From Pleurotus djamor (taxonomy: Eukaryota; Basidiomycota; Agaricomycetes; Agaricales; Pleurotaceae): DNA of 64,000 nt. Made by a program: the position numbers and the translations under genes. The stretch spans positions 1 to 64,000 of the forward strand of contig JAPEVF010000135.1 of the NCBI GenBank assembly GCA_029747585.1, read 5' to 3'. Under the pieces are notes generated by a model that did not search any database, was not told where the DNA came from, and worked only from the letters and a program-made list of their open reading frames with translations. Positions 37,330 to 50,452 of the stretch are shown one piece after another (position 1 is the first letter of the stretch; every line of letters begins with the position of its first letter).

Positions 37330-38738
37330 CGTATCTTCGGTCCTCTCCTCGCTCAAATATATCCTCTTCATCCCAATGTTAGGGTATTGTGATTAATCTG
37401 GTTTCATTGGAGATGACCGGGACGGCTAGACCACGACGCATGTGCGAAGTGAACTATGAAGTATGGTTTGAGTGGGCTCTGGGTGAAAAGGTTGATGTGG
37501 ATTTAAGTTTCGTTTTCCTAAGCCCTCGATGAAAGGTGGCCAAAAGCGGACTCAAAATCGAATCTCTTGGATCGATGGCTCTCACACGTATTCGATACGC
37601 GCATCACTGTAGCAGATAAGAGCCTTTGATGGCCAGTGGCCAGTGGCCCAGTCCACTGGGCAAGATTTCTCGACGAGTTCGGAATTTCTACCCAACTTGT
37701 CGATTTAAACATATGATGAGTCAATCCTAATAGAAATCACAACGTTCTTAAAAATTCTCAGAGGAGAGATCTGTTCCTAGAGTATGGTGATTGGGAGTCT
37801 ATCCGGAGTGCGATACTACAAGTGTCGGCGTCACCAACTGAGCGGATACGACGCCAAAAGTTGCGTTCGATCCGACTGACACACGGAAATTTTTATCTGA
37901 TCCACGACAAGGCTACCCAAGACATCTTGCTCTGCCCAACTGCCAATGAACGTTCGTAGCCATCATTCATGTGTATACCTTGTTGAGAAAATCTCTAAAA
38001 CGCCTAAACAACCACGGCCAAATCGATATATGTACGTTGATGGATCGAATTTATTTCCTCCATTGCAACAATGATGCGTAAAACTACAAATGTACAATAA
38101 ACGTTGAGCCAAGGAAATCATGCTATATGTGAGGGGGTCCGAGACAGAGAGGTAAAGAGACGAGGGCAGATGAGAGAGAAATTGTGTATGTGACTGTAGG
38201 CAGAGGTAGGAACGGAAATGATAAAAATGAAACGACAAGTATAACGAGAAAGAGCTCGCAGGCCAACAACCTAACGAAGAAGGGGTGCGTAAAGCTCTAA
38301 GAAAAAAGGGGGATAGTGGAGTGGATAGATGAGGGAGACTAGGTGAATGAGTAGCGTGATTGGGGAGGGGATAGGATACTGAGGGATAGATAGTACGAGC
38401 CATGCAAGAAAAAGAAACCCATGAAATAAAAATAATCAAACTTCGGTGTGTGTGGGAGGAAAAGGGCTAGACCCAAGCCCAGAGCACCCACGAAGGCCGA
38501 ATGTTTTAGAGTGCAACCAAGAAAACGTGGGGCTCCTGGACTATTCTGGCCTGATAACGATGTCTGAGCCGAGAACGATGGAGGCGGTGTGCCATGCGAG
38601 ATGCAAGTCGTGTAATATGCCGGGGGTCATCGAGGGTGGTGGTGGGGAAAATACAAATAAAAAAGTCATTATGGGCATCACCGTGACCGTCGTGTCACAT
38701 CGATTTTATTATCCAAATAAGAAACCAAATTTCATAAA
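37330..38738. other. Spacer before the PP1 regulatory gene
   Basis: These 1.4 kb hold no gene I can support. Long frames here (for example 37963-38439 on the minus strand) are low-complexity Ser/Leu/Tyr strings without a recognisable domain and probably fall in the 3' flank of the PP1 subunit gene. A small inverted repeat CCAGTGG..CCACTGG occurs at about 37637-37661. Confidence 0.45.
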
Positions 38739-41231
38739 TCAAGCCGCGATCGGGGTGGGCGAACGAGATCCAGGGGTAGGCGTCCTGATAGCGATAGGCG
38801 TTGCGGACCCGCTCCGACATACGATAGCGTCATCACTATTTGATCGTGTCGTCAAGGGGGGAGAGTTGAAAATACTGTTCAACCCGTATATTCGTGGGGA
38901 TTGGGTGGTAAAGATGTCGTCGATGCTGGAAACGCTCGCAGAGCGGGCAGGGAGGTTATCCACTCCCGTGTAAAAGCAAAATCTGAGAGTAGGCAGAGTA
39001 ATTATTAATAACAATTTCCACAAAGAGAGACGAAAACGACGTACTTATCAATTAACTGGTGGTAATCAACGGGCGCGCCGGCTGGGGAGGTGGTAGTCTC
39101 TCCGAAGGGCCCTACTAACGAGTTAAAACTGNAAAGACTCCACAGGCGAAGGGGTAGAAGATCTTGATGAACCCGAGGAAGAGACGAACGTTGGCGTGGA
39201 GTCCTCGCTGTTGCTCGTCTGGATCCTCAGGCCCATGCGTGATGAGATATCAAGGCTAGCGGGCGCGGGCAGGGGTGAGCGTGGAAGGGAGGCATCAGTC
39301 GGAGGGAAGGATATGGATCTTGAGCTGGGCAATGCGATAGAAGATGATTGCGGTGAGCTGGGAGGCGTCATCTTCACAATCAAACCCTCCTTGGGCCCAA
39401 TGTCAAAGTAACCTCCACGCTGGTGAATCCTAGAAGACCGTTGGTCCTTACTGGGAACGGGGTTCATGACTGGGAATGGGATATTCTCCATCTCTCGGGT
39501 AGCAGAGTGATTACGAGGCGAACCGAGGATACGATAGCGTTCTTCGTCGGAGAGGTCGCGAGGAGAACCAAGCTCAGCCTTGGTCTTTGAAGAAGGGGCG
39601 AAGCCTTTCGTGGAGATCTTCTCAGGCCATGGAATCGAGCTGGCCGGCGCAGAAACTGAGGGGGTTGGGAGTGTAGTGCGAGTTTGCCGACGAGGGATGG
39701 GGTATGAGACGGTAGGCGACTTCCAAGGCGCTCGAAGGGACGAGCCCAGGTCATATCGGGACGCCAGAGAGGCACTCGTCTTGAATTCGAGGGGCTTATC
39801 GCTGTCCGATGATGAACTGGAGCTCGAATTTGATCTTGAGCCCGAGCGACGAGTGGGGGTCTTCAAGGAATTCTCCCGCGTTTTGGCAACTTTCTCCAAC
39901 CGCGTCTTCAAATCAGCAACATCACTAGCGGACGAATCGTCGTCCTGGCGCTTAGACGGTCGCTTCGTGCTGAAGACGGCATGGTAGTTCTGGTGACTAT
40001 TGTTATCCCAGATTTCCCTGCCGTCGGTGTTATATCGAAGAGCGAGGAGGAGCGTCTTGCCATCAATGCGAGCAAGAAGGTCATTGAGGCGGATGGAAAA
40101 AGTGAAGCGGTCGAAGTCGTTATTTATAGACTCGGAATACTTCCCCATGACCTCACTCGTCGTTTGCCAGGCGTCGAAAGTGAATCGAACGGCTAGAAGT
40201 TTGTGATATGAAATATTGCGTAAGCGCACCCGACCTTCAATGCTAAGCATATCCGAGGCGAGCTTAAGCTCCTCGAGCGCGACGTCGTGATTGGGATTGA
40301 CCAAAAGAGGCATATTGGTAACCTTCATCGAGAGATGCCGGCGGGCGTTTCGTTCTTCAGAACTACCATAGATGAAGGAAGGGAAGTCGCTCTCAGTGCC
40401 GCTGGTGTCGTCAGTGGGACTTCCATCTCGAGAAACGGCAAGAGGCTTCTGCTCGGCCAAAAAGAGCTTAACGTGCTCTAGTTTAGCATCGAAATGGACG
40501 GCTTTGGGAGTGGTAGGCTCGCTTTTGCTCGGAGTTCGGCATGTGAAGATAGACAGGCTACCTCGGTCGGTGGATTTGGAGCGTTTCAAAGAAGATTTGA
40601 CCAGCTGACCAGACTTCTTTCGTACCAGCTGCGCTTCGATAGCTGGCGGTATGTGAAACGAGTCTGAGTCTAAAGAGGCGCCTGGGAGACCGTCGATACG
40701 AGTGTCAGATAGAGTTCGGTTCTTCAAACCATCAAGGTTGATGCGGAGCGGCACGCCTGGTTGGTAGATAAGTGGCTTATCTGATGATGTAGAAGATGAC
40801 GCGCGCGGGGTATCGTCTCGTTCTGAAACCGGTAATGGCGGTTGGCTATTCGAAGAATTGAAGAGAGCAGCAGCCGGAGTGGGAGCTGAAAGCTCTGGCG
40901 GACATAGGGTGGGAAGGACAGGTGCTGACTTTCTGCTCTTTTTCACGCGAGGGATGGAACCGCCAGGCGCGCTTGACATACCGAGGGAAAAGTTTTCCGT
41001 GGAGGTTTTCGCGGATTCCCTACTAGGCGACGGACCATGGATCACCACTTTGATTGGTGAAGATGAGCGTGGTGGCGTGACAGAGGAAGGAGCAGGGACC
41101 GTAGTGGCACGAGTGGCTGCCCTGCGCGGGATGAGAGGTAGAGGGGCACTCGCCAAATTTGAAGCCAGAGAGTAAGTTGGCGTCGAAGACATTCTGATAT
41201 GGGAGGAAGTAGCAGAAATAGTGGCGATCAT
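38739..41231 (-). CDS. Protein phosphatase 1 glycogen-targeting regulatory subunit with CBM21
   Basis: The product should bring PP1 to glycogen and glycogen synthase (Gac1/Pig family). A large exon (39045-41231) and a second exon (38739-38982) sum to 2430 nt, or 810 codons, only when N at 39132 is dropped; with the N kept as a base the frame stops at 39123. The RVxF-type PP1 docking motif is KAVHFDA. The CBM21 domain runs from VALEELKLASDMLSIEGRVR through YHKLLAVRFTFDAWQTTSEV and FSIRLNDLL to NNSHQNYHAVF. The remainder is Ser/Pro-rich and disordered. Across the intron the protein reads PVDYHQLIDKFCFYTGVDNL, a typical C-terminal motif of this family. The start is 41231 or the in-frame ATG at 41192 (MSSTPTYSL). 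It is rather long but normal for fungi. Confidence 0.88.
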
Positions 41232-41526
41232 AGTAATGTGCGACGCGCAGAAAGGCCAACCAAAAGTCGATACCAGTTCGACCTTACACTCTGTGGGTTG
41301 GGAAGGACAACCAGAGAGGCGAAACAGAGACTTTTAGCTGGTTTGAATATGAAATTGTAGTCAAGGAACGCACCAAAAGATCAAAACCGGGTGTAAGACT
41401 CTCTCTTGAAAGCAACGCCTCCCAAACTGCACGAACTAAGCCCTTCAAGTAAGAAAAACTTGCACCGCCGCGTCCTTGGGAGTGTCTCAAGTTGGAAACG
41501 GGTTGATGGCTGTTTCGGACTGGAGA

Positions 41527-41643
41527 CGGGAGGGAGGGCGGGGTAGTCGGGGTAGGGGGCGGGGGAGATGGTGGTGGTACGGGAACAAGAGGTATTTACA
41601 GGAGGGAGGAGGGTTGGGGAGAGGGAAAAGAGGGAGGGCGGGC
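41527..41643 (+). other. G-rich tract with tandem G-quadruplex motifs
   Basis: Four G-runs with one-base loops (41528-41543, GGGAGGGAGGGCGGGG) are followed by further G4/G5 runs to 41565, a second set at 41604-41625 and a third at 41632-41642. On the strand of the PP1 subunit gene this is a C/T-rich tract about 300-450 nt upstream of its start, so it may lie in the promoter or 5' leader. Confidence 0.7.
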
Positions 41644-42242
41644 GTGACACAGGGAACTGGATTAGATTATATACTTTATATTGCAATATCCAAACCTGAA
41701 ACTGATATTAATATCCCTGCATGTCACGTTGCTGACGCGCTCCTTCCGCATTCGGAACCGGTGACGCAAAAGAAGCGTCACGCTTTGCCCAGACTCTGCG
41801 TTCCCACTCCTTCGATGCTCTTCCACAAACTTTATGTCTGGGTGGACTCGCACATCGAAATGTGTCTAGGTCCCCTTGGGAATGGGATTGGAGCTATGTT
41901 TCTCTGCGTTTCCCCTTGTGCGCGTGAGATAGTGCAGCCTCGTATTTCCGCTATGCGCGAACAAGTCGGGTCTCTCAGCCGGCTTGTCAGCAAATCACAT
42001 CGGCCCCTCCTCAAATGCAGAACCCCACCCGTACGTACAACAAAAGTCCATGTGCTGCCAGTCCTGATAATCCATGATCCCCGATAGCCTTGTATCATTA
42101 CCTGCAAGTCCGCAGCCCCGTTCACTGACGTCCTCCGAGGACCAAGTCCTGAATCGAATGACAGCCATCGCGAGTACGGCAAACGATCTGATTACTTTCT
42201 ATCTAACGGTCTATCTAACGGCTTGAAAAATAAAGGCAATCG

Positions 42243-43225
42243 TTGACGCACTCGCTGCATATTTCCTATCACGACTTGGCTCTGGATGACGCAGTTTATG
42301 ATGCCTTCACGTTCGTAATCACAAATAACGCGCTTTCGGAATTACTGCTTCCGTACTTTGAAAAACTCAAGAGAACCCAGGCCTCATGGCTGATGCAGTC
42401 CTCATCAAGTGACTCCTCAACAAAGCACTGACTACTGAATAGAACTTCCAGCCTTTCCTGCTGGCGTCTGGCTTCGCTTCTTGGACCCATATGTTGTAGC
42501 ATCAATTCTCTTGTCCCTGCCGCAGTTTAAAGTTATGTTTATCACCACGAATGAATTCCAACGGACTTGGAACCAGTCTACGCGTCGACCCTGCCAGGAA
42601 GGACCCTGGCTATCATCCCAACTATCTCTACCGCCAGCGTTAGAAAATCCTTGATATCGCTTTCTTGGGATCCTTTTGAGAACGCTCCCTTATCTAACCA
42701 CCTCCGTGACAGCTGGTCTTCGACTGTGAATTCCGACGCTTTGACTCCAACGTTTATCTGGCAATCTGCCGACTCCGATTTCAACAAAGAATGTCTCAGC
42801 TCTCTCGGGCTCGGGTCCTGAATGTTGATTGCAGCCACACCTCAAGTCAGCTGCAACCCAAACGCCCTGATCTACGTTGGGCTGCATTTCCAATGACCGC
42901 CACTCAGTCACCGCTAACGCGTCTACTTACCCCGCTTTCTCGAAGCATCATTGAGCCTGTCACGTCGTCCCAAGCTTAAGCTCGCAGAAATTTGTATCAA
43001 CAACTCCTATATCTCACTGTCGATCTGGCCCCGTTGTCTCACAAGTTCCTTGTCCTCCGTATCCATATCTACCTCGCCTCCGGGGCCTCATTGGTCGTCG
43101 ATCTTAAGCCGCACGCTTCTCCTACTTTCTCGGACCCATTTGAACAAAATGTTCTGGAGATTTCGTCGACATCCGATGCTTTCTACGCGATGCCACAAAC
43201 AGCCTTAGTAGCGTCATCTGCCTGA
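42243..43225 (+). other. Unrecognised, possibly decayed coding region
   Basis: Several open stretches on the plus strand look protein-like but I recognise no family: VYDAFTFVITNNALSELLLP (42295-42355), then after a possible intron acceptor at 42441 ELPAFPAGVWLRFLDPYVVA and LSLPQFKVMFITTNEFQRTW (42445-42560), and later HIYLASGASLVVDLKPHASP to DAFYAMPQT (43060-43225). Frame changes between them could be introns or damage, and no start codon stands out. The minus strand 42578-42838 is also open, so strand is not certain. Confidence 0.3.
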
Positions 43226-45754
43226 ACTATGTCTCAAAATACCTTCTGTCTCCTCAACCAAGCTTTCAGGGCGCATCCGTATCTAAAGACCCTATCAACC
43301 CCCTGACCCAGGGTTCTGTCTATACCCCGCACTTAGTTACTTCCTTCCCCCTGCTCGGCCAGCGTATACATACGCCCATGCTCAGCCTCCCAAGCTTCAC
43401 CGACATCTTCGCTTGCTTTCTCTCTTCCCATCGATCATCATTTCCCACTCCAATACGCACCTACAAGCGTCCCTCCCAATTCGGCAATTTCTCACTCGAG
43501 TATGCATATTACTGTGGGTACCCATCCTCTCTTACGGGGGCCCTCCTTCCCGATGTCCCGATCCATGGAGTATTCGAACCGAAGGCTGTAAAATATATTA
43601 TACTTTTTGTAAAAGAAGCGGTCACGGTTAGGGTAAGCGCACACCTCTAATGCTATTTTTGTAAACGGCCGAACCTCCGTTACAGTAAGCATCGAGTACG
43701 ACGCGATAAGGCGTTGAAGGAAGAGATACGTCGAAGCGGACGTCCGTTGGTTGTGTTATCAGCGAGATGATATTTGGGACCTTGAGGGCTCTCGGCGTCG
43801 ATGGGAAATCCAGTCGTCAAGTAGATCGCCGGAAGGTAGTCTGGGCCCCAAGAAGGTGGTCAACTTGTCCATGAGTTCGACTTCGCATGTCATTGTCCGT
43901 ATGTACCACCGGGAAAGCCGCTTGGTAAACCACTTGGTGTTCTCCCTTCATCATGATGTCGTCGCGGTTGCGGAAGCTACTTGACTTCCGACTCTAAGGT
44001 AAATCTTATCTCAGAGAAAAATTGATCTCTTAGTAGCCGACTTCCACGGATGTTGGGAACGGACTTTCCCTTTCCGCTATTTTTCAATGGGTGGAAAGGT
44101 AAGTGGGCTCTTGATGGGTCCTTGTCAACTTATCGATTGATAGATGGCGACTAGCGACGCCGTTCATTGGTTCAAACCGCGAGGTCGGCTCTGAATACCG
44201 GTCTACGAATAAGAAGAGGGCGGAGGTATCTACTTGGTATCTACGGAGTCAGCGCCATCCAATCTCCTGGTCATTGGTCCCTCGGCGTTCAAATCGTATC
44301 GAACAAACGTTCGTGGTTATGGCCTTCTCGGCTTTTCGAGCCCTTCGAGAATATGCCATCCTAATAATGTGTATACTCATTCGGAGGTTTCGACGTCGGG
44401 TAGGCATCATAGGCCCAGAGTTTAATTATGCGCAACTTGCGAACGTGCTTTCAGCAGACCTAGAATTCCAGGCTTTGAGGCCGCCGTGGTGATGCTTAGG
44501 CGAAATTCGGACTTGCTTTTGACCTATCGTTTGACCCATTCGGCCCGTCATCACAGGCATCATTCGGGATTGGTGACCTGGTCAAGCATACATCACCGAA
44601 ACGAAACAATTTAACCATCATCAACACTGTGGCAAGCCCTAAGTCACAGTCGAAGTCAAACGCTAACCCCGCATTGATACGCATGCAACTCAACATCTTC
44701 ACGTCGCGAATTCAGACCAACATGTGCAACGCGTAAATCAAACATCCATACTGGGTAATTGTTCACTTCATTTACTCGACACTACTCGCCCCTGGACCCT
44801 GGTTGACGAAACCTGAGCGAGGTTTGATGAGCAAGGTACTTCACAGGTACTCGCGATGCGCTGGCGTTGACTTGTTGCCAACCTAGAAGTGAGCATGATC
44901 TCGTATCTCTATGACTGTCCGTTTAGACAGTCGCTGATCGTTATCAAAATGAAGACTTCGCTGCACGTCTGCTCCAACACCAAGGGGTTGCCTGGCAGCT
45001 TGATGGCTTGGGAGGGTCGTAGTCCATGAAATGTTGGCTCCCGCCAATCATCACCTTCCAGATCCAGACGGAATTAGAGCTTCGATGTGATGGTGTCAAT
45101 AGTGCGGGCCCAGTCTTGCCATGGGGGCTTTGGGAATACCCGATCAACTAGGAGAATGATGATGCCCTGGCGGCCGTGTGACTATTAAATATAGACGTGT
45201 ATTCTTCTCTTCGTGGCGGTAAATATAGCGCACTGTGGTACGAAGAAGACACTGTCACGATATCTGTCAAATGTTCCAAGTGGCCCGACTATGACAAGCG
45301 TAGATCGTCGAAGACACGCTGCAAGGAGGCACGAAGACCCCGTTCGTGTTGAGAAGCGATCAACGAACCTAGAAGTACAGAGCACGAGGTACATTAGTAC
45401 ATAAGCACAATGAGAAACGTTGAAGGTAGGTTNGACACGAGAAAAAAGTCCTTCTTATCATTGATAAGATCGCTCTTTCGAGTTCCCCATACAACGTAGA
45501 AGCTGAGGGGTCCCAAATGGAGCTTTGTCTAAATTTACAGACCCAAGAAGGGACGCGTTGTGTGTTGTTCCCTATGTCCCCGAAGCTCCTCCCAATAACT
45601 GGAGAACGGCCGGTATCTACGCCCGAGCATTCGATTCCACATGGTCGATAGTGGAGCACAAAGGGCTAGCTTGCTTATGGGTTGATGATCTCTTGGTGAG
45701 TTTGGATAGTCCGAAGGTAGTCGCCTGAAAAAGTAATACCAGAGGAAACGGAAA
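43226..45754. other. Long stretch without a supported gene
   Basis: These 2.5 kb contain only short frames without domains or coherent splicing. I see no RNA gene, no clear terminal repeats and no tandem array. The N at 45433 is in non-coding sequence. It may be decayed sequence or contain a gene of an unknown family. Confidence 0.4.
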
Positions 45755-48084
45755 TTAGCATTCCATGTGCTGCCAGGGACCGGGCGAGAGGAACGTTAAC
45801 GTACCAGCTAATGGGAACCATTGATTGAGTTTGTGTAAAGCAGAGGTAATAGATTCGAGTTTTGATGCTAGCAGGGACGAGGCCGTGGTTGCAGCACGAT
45901 CAAGGCTGCGGAGCAGTACTTTTGCCAGATGAAACCAACATACCTGTGGAATAGGAACAAAGGACATTGTGTTAACAATGACAACCAACTGCGATATCGT
46001 ATCCTGTACTTACACCGAGGAAAGGGTCTAGATATTCGTAGTCGGGATCGCTGAGGTCTTCAACCATGCGCGCGCCGGCGCTGAGGATTTTCAACACCGC
46101 CTCAGTTCTATCCGAAGGCAATTCACCACCCGGCGGTGCAGTGTGAGACTCCAAGATGTGGATCGAAGTGATGTTTGCTATAGTGTGAACAAGGAAGAGT
46201 TCAACGTCGACCAGGGGGTATTGGGCGCGCCACGGCTCAACGCCGATAAACGGAGGTATCTCTGCAGAGAATCGCTTGAAAGCCATCATCAGTGACTGGA
46301 GATCGCTTAGGTATTTCTCGTCCTTGCGGAATGCTACGAGTTATTTTCAGACCTTGTTCTCAAAAGAATCGAACCACACGAGTACTTACAGCCATGCAAT
46401 CTGACCGCTCTTTCATAAAGCGCTGCAGCTTTGACACGAAGTGAATGGTTGGCGGCAGAACAAGTGCCCAGTGGGTCATTCGCCTAAAAACAGTTTGAAT
46501 GAACAAATGCATAATAAATAATAATTTAACAATGGGAGTTTCATCCCCTCTAGTACACTGCAAGGGGGACTAAAGAATCGAATCCACCTACAGTTGTCAT
46601 TGAATAATCGTGACAAGCTGCTTCAAACTGTGATGGAGGAAGCCAAGGGGTGATGACCTTGTCNCGAGGNGTTGAGCCATGGGGTAGTGCCGCTGGTAGG
46701 CCGAGAGCAGTCGACCAACATCGGTCGAGTGAAAANGCCTGCCAGAAAGCAAAGACGCGCTCTCTCCATTCGGCAGGATCACTNGGCGGATTGATAGCGA
46801 TGGAAGGACGCTCAGGNGGTTGGACCGAGGTACCATCCACAGGCGCAGCGCTATGCGAATCAGCGCCGGAAAGAGGCACNTCAGTCGGTCGGAGACGGTG
46901 TAGNCCAAGGCCGACAGCCATCCGNCACGCGGCAAACGCATGTCCNTATGCTTCCAGGTTACGACCTTTCGCGTAGAGGTACGAGCTAAGCAACGACGAA
47001 GCTCGCACGACGTCNACGAGTCGGTCAGAAGTTGTGAGGGCCGAGTTTATGCCTGATATCGTNCGTTTGTAAAATTCNTGCTCCCATGGGTCGAAGCANG
47101 GTGATCGGGAGAAATANCAACCCAGCAGGTAGATNGCGTTGACCAATGCAGGATGCGACGAGACNGTTTGTGGGCGGCCAAAAGATGAAAGGATGTAACG
47201 GTTGATGTCGCCATCGAACCAACACTGGTGCCTATGNGCGAGAAAGGCGCTGATTCTAAAAATGGCATGTNAGTGNATGGCGGCGAAACGAGGNAANGCN
47301 GAACACNNACAATGAACTGGTGATGTCGAGAGGAAGGTTCTCCGTNGCNACAGAGGTAGGTGGTCTGTTCGANATGGTGGATGTTGAGGANGCAAAATCA
47401 GGGGTGATCTCGTCGAAAAACGCCAACAATTCATTCGACGGGGAACCATCGGCGATGGTGGAAAATTCTCCATGGCTACCTGCNATGTCCCAGACGGGGC
47501 CCGGCTCGAGGATGGGTTTGTAGNGGTTGACGTNAGGTGATGCCCCTTCCAGAGAGAGGCCCGTCTCCAGTGGCAGTATCGTCAGATCCAACCCAGAAGT
47601 AGCACCGCCGCCAAGCAGATCTAANCAACTAGGATCTGCGATTTGCACTGNCATTTCGAAGGCAAGTGGTTCNGGATTGGGAGTAGGATGTTGGGAATGC
47701 ATTGCACTGGCAGGTGAACCCGATCCAAGACTGGATACGTCTTGTTGGGATTCCANCTCTCGTAATCGATTCTCNAGGACGTGTAACTTTTCTCTGAGCT
47801 TCTGTGTTCGACTTTTCTGTCTCTTGTCGTCGTATTCGCACTGATCCGCGCGTCCCATTTTCGTGCATTGCTTGCAGACGGGACGAACGCCATCACATTT
47901 CTAGNTAAGAGGTCAGACCAAGGAAATGACGAGGTAAAACGCGTAAAACGCACTAATTTCTTCTTTCTAAAAGGAAAGGTTCAACAATGAAGACGCCGAC
48001 GGCGAGGAACACAAGAAACCCTCACCTGCAGCACAAGCAAGCTGTTCCTCTGCGCAGCGAAGACGACTTGTCGGAAGGTGACAT
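45755..48084 (-). CDS. Zn(II)2Cys6 fungal transcription factor
   Basis: ATG at 48084 gives MSPSDKSSSLRRGTACLCCR. Two introns (GTGAGG..TTTTAG and GTGCGT..CTAG) split the zinc cluster, which joins as KKKLKCDGVRPVCKQCTKMG and RADQCEYDD, giving the pattern CX2CX6CX6CX2CX8C. A short coiled coil (RTQKLREKLHVLENRLRELE) follows for dimerisation. The fungal transcription-factor homology domain includes HRHQCWFDGDINRYILSSFG, ASSLLSSYLYAKGRNLEA and AVGL.LHRL. C-terminal exons read PPFIGVEPWRAQYPLVDVEL and FHLAKVLLRSLDRAA, with the stop at 45755. About 40 N characters lie between 46664 and 48140 yet the frame persists, so here they are ambiguous bases rather than insertions. The target genes are unknown. 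It is transcribed in the same direction as the flanking PP1 subunit and adenylate kinase genes. Confidence 0.88.
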
Positions 48085-48519
48085 GGATGTTGTGGGGAAA
48101 GGTGGTTTAGCAGANGTCATAGCGAATGCACATACGTATATATTGGCTTGGGNCCCTTGTCCATCGGAGGACCCATTGTAGAAACCTGATCGATCTCAAC
48201 ACAAGAACGCTATGCGACACATGATAGGGCACGTTCAGTTAGGGTTTATACAACAAANGTANGTGTTTCCCAGCGAGGCCAAGCCCTAACGTTATCGCGG
48301 AACCTGAAAGATCAAAAGTGATCAAACCGCAACGCTTCGCAAAGTGTAACAGGGCGAACCCGTACCCAAAGTTGCCGAACTACCCTTAAACTGAAACTCT
48401 GAGCCTATTCGAGGATCCATAAGTTAGTGTACGAACACTTGGCGAGAACCAATTCTAGCCGAAGAATCTCCGGGCATCTATTCTGTAACATGTCTACGAC
48501 TCTACGTACACCAACTCTA
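48085..48519. other. Spacer between the zinc-cluster factor and adenylate kinase
   Basis: This 435-nt stretch is upstream of the leftward transcription factor gene and downstream of adenylate kinase. No gene is seen, and some Ns occur. Confidence 0.4.
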
Positions 48520-49514
<995 letters not shown>

Positions 49515-50452
49515 GGCGATAGGAAAAGAGGGCAAAGGAGTGGGCGAGGAGGAGGACGGTCTTTGAATGAGCGTGTTCAAACGTTCGGGATGCGGCGGTG
49601 GGGCAGCGGTTACCCGAGGGAGTTCAGTCGGAGTTTCATTTGCCTCCGTTTCCGGGCGCTTCAAGGCGCCTAGGGTCTCCAGGGCACTCAAATTCACTCA
49701 AATTTAATCCCAAGGACGTCCGTTTTGTCGTGGAGGCCCCATACCGCTCGAGACAGAAAGGTTTTCCGGATGGTAGAGGCATACAAGGTTGTACAAGCTG
49801 GGGGCCCCACATGAAAGCACGCCGGAGTAGGACAACCGTTCATGCGCATAAGGATCTGAAAACTGATAAGGGGGCTGCTGGACCAATGACATCGGATAAA
49901 TTTCTAAGTCCCAAGTATTTTGTCCAAGTGTGTTCGAATGGCTTTCTGGTTTCATGAAAGACTCAAGAGGGATAGGAGCGCCCGGTGAGGGCTCTTTACG
50001 AATATCTATACGTTTAGAGAGCAGAATAACGTGTATACGAACAACTTCGAATTCAAGGGAACATGTAGCCTGATAGTGGGTCTCGCTTATTGCACGAGAA
50101 ATCACCCAAACTCACGCCGACTGATCCCATAGCATGCTGCTTCGTACTACGTTCCATCACGGTTAAGTCACGGTTCAATAAGCCCCATCGGTGCATTTTC
50201 ATTAGTAAATTTCCAATGCCATACATCAGAACGAGTAGCGAGGGGCTAGTAGACTTGGATTGACTCTTGGGCAACGACCTCTGGTACTGCATCTTGGATG
50301 AGAGCATACTTAGTACCGATGGTATCGGTCGAGGCTCCACATGAATTTTGGGCCAGCATGGCAGATTGGAGGAGCTGGGGTGAACATTGAACAAGGCGTC
50401 CGCCGTCTGTCACTTAGAAAGACTCGGAAACATTTGAGCGCGCTAGTAACGA
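49515..50452. other. Spacer between adenylate kinase and AhpD B4
   Basis: The 938 nt upstream of adenylate kinase must include its promoter. I see no other gene: frames here are short and without domains. Confidence 0.45.

Noticed and set aside
37637..37661. CCAGTGG..CCACTGG hairpin as a terminator or attachment site
   Set aside because: The arms are only 7 nt, there is no neighbouring gene end at a sensible distance, and eukaryotic genes do not use such terminators.
37963..38439. 158-codon frame on the minus strand
   Set aside because: Low-complexity Ser/Leu/Tyr composition with no domain; it overlaps the 3' flank of the PP1 subunit gene and looks like chance.
38446..38973. 175-codon frame on the plus strand
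   Set aside because: It is antisense to the second exon of the PP1 subunit gene, which has strong splice and frame support.
49515..49697. N-terminal extension of adenylate kinase from 49697
   Set aside because: The frame is open but begins with GTG and is Pro/Ser-rich without similarity to adenylate kinases; ATG 49514 gives the normal N-terminus.
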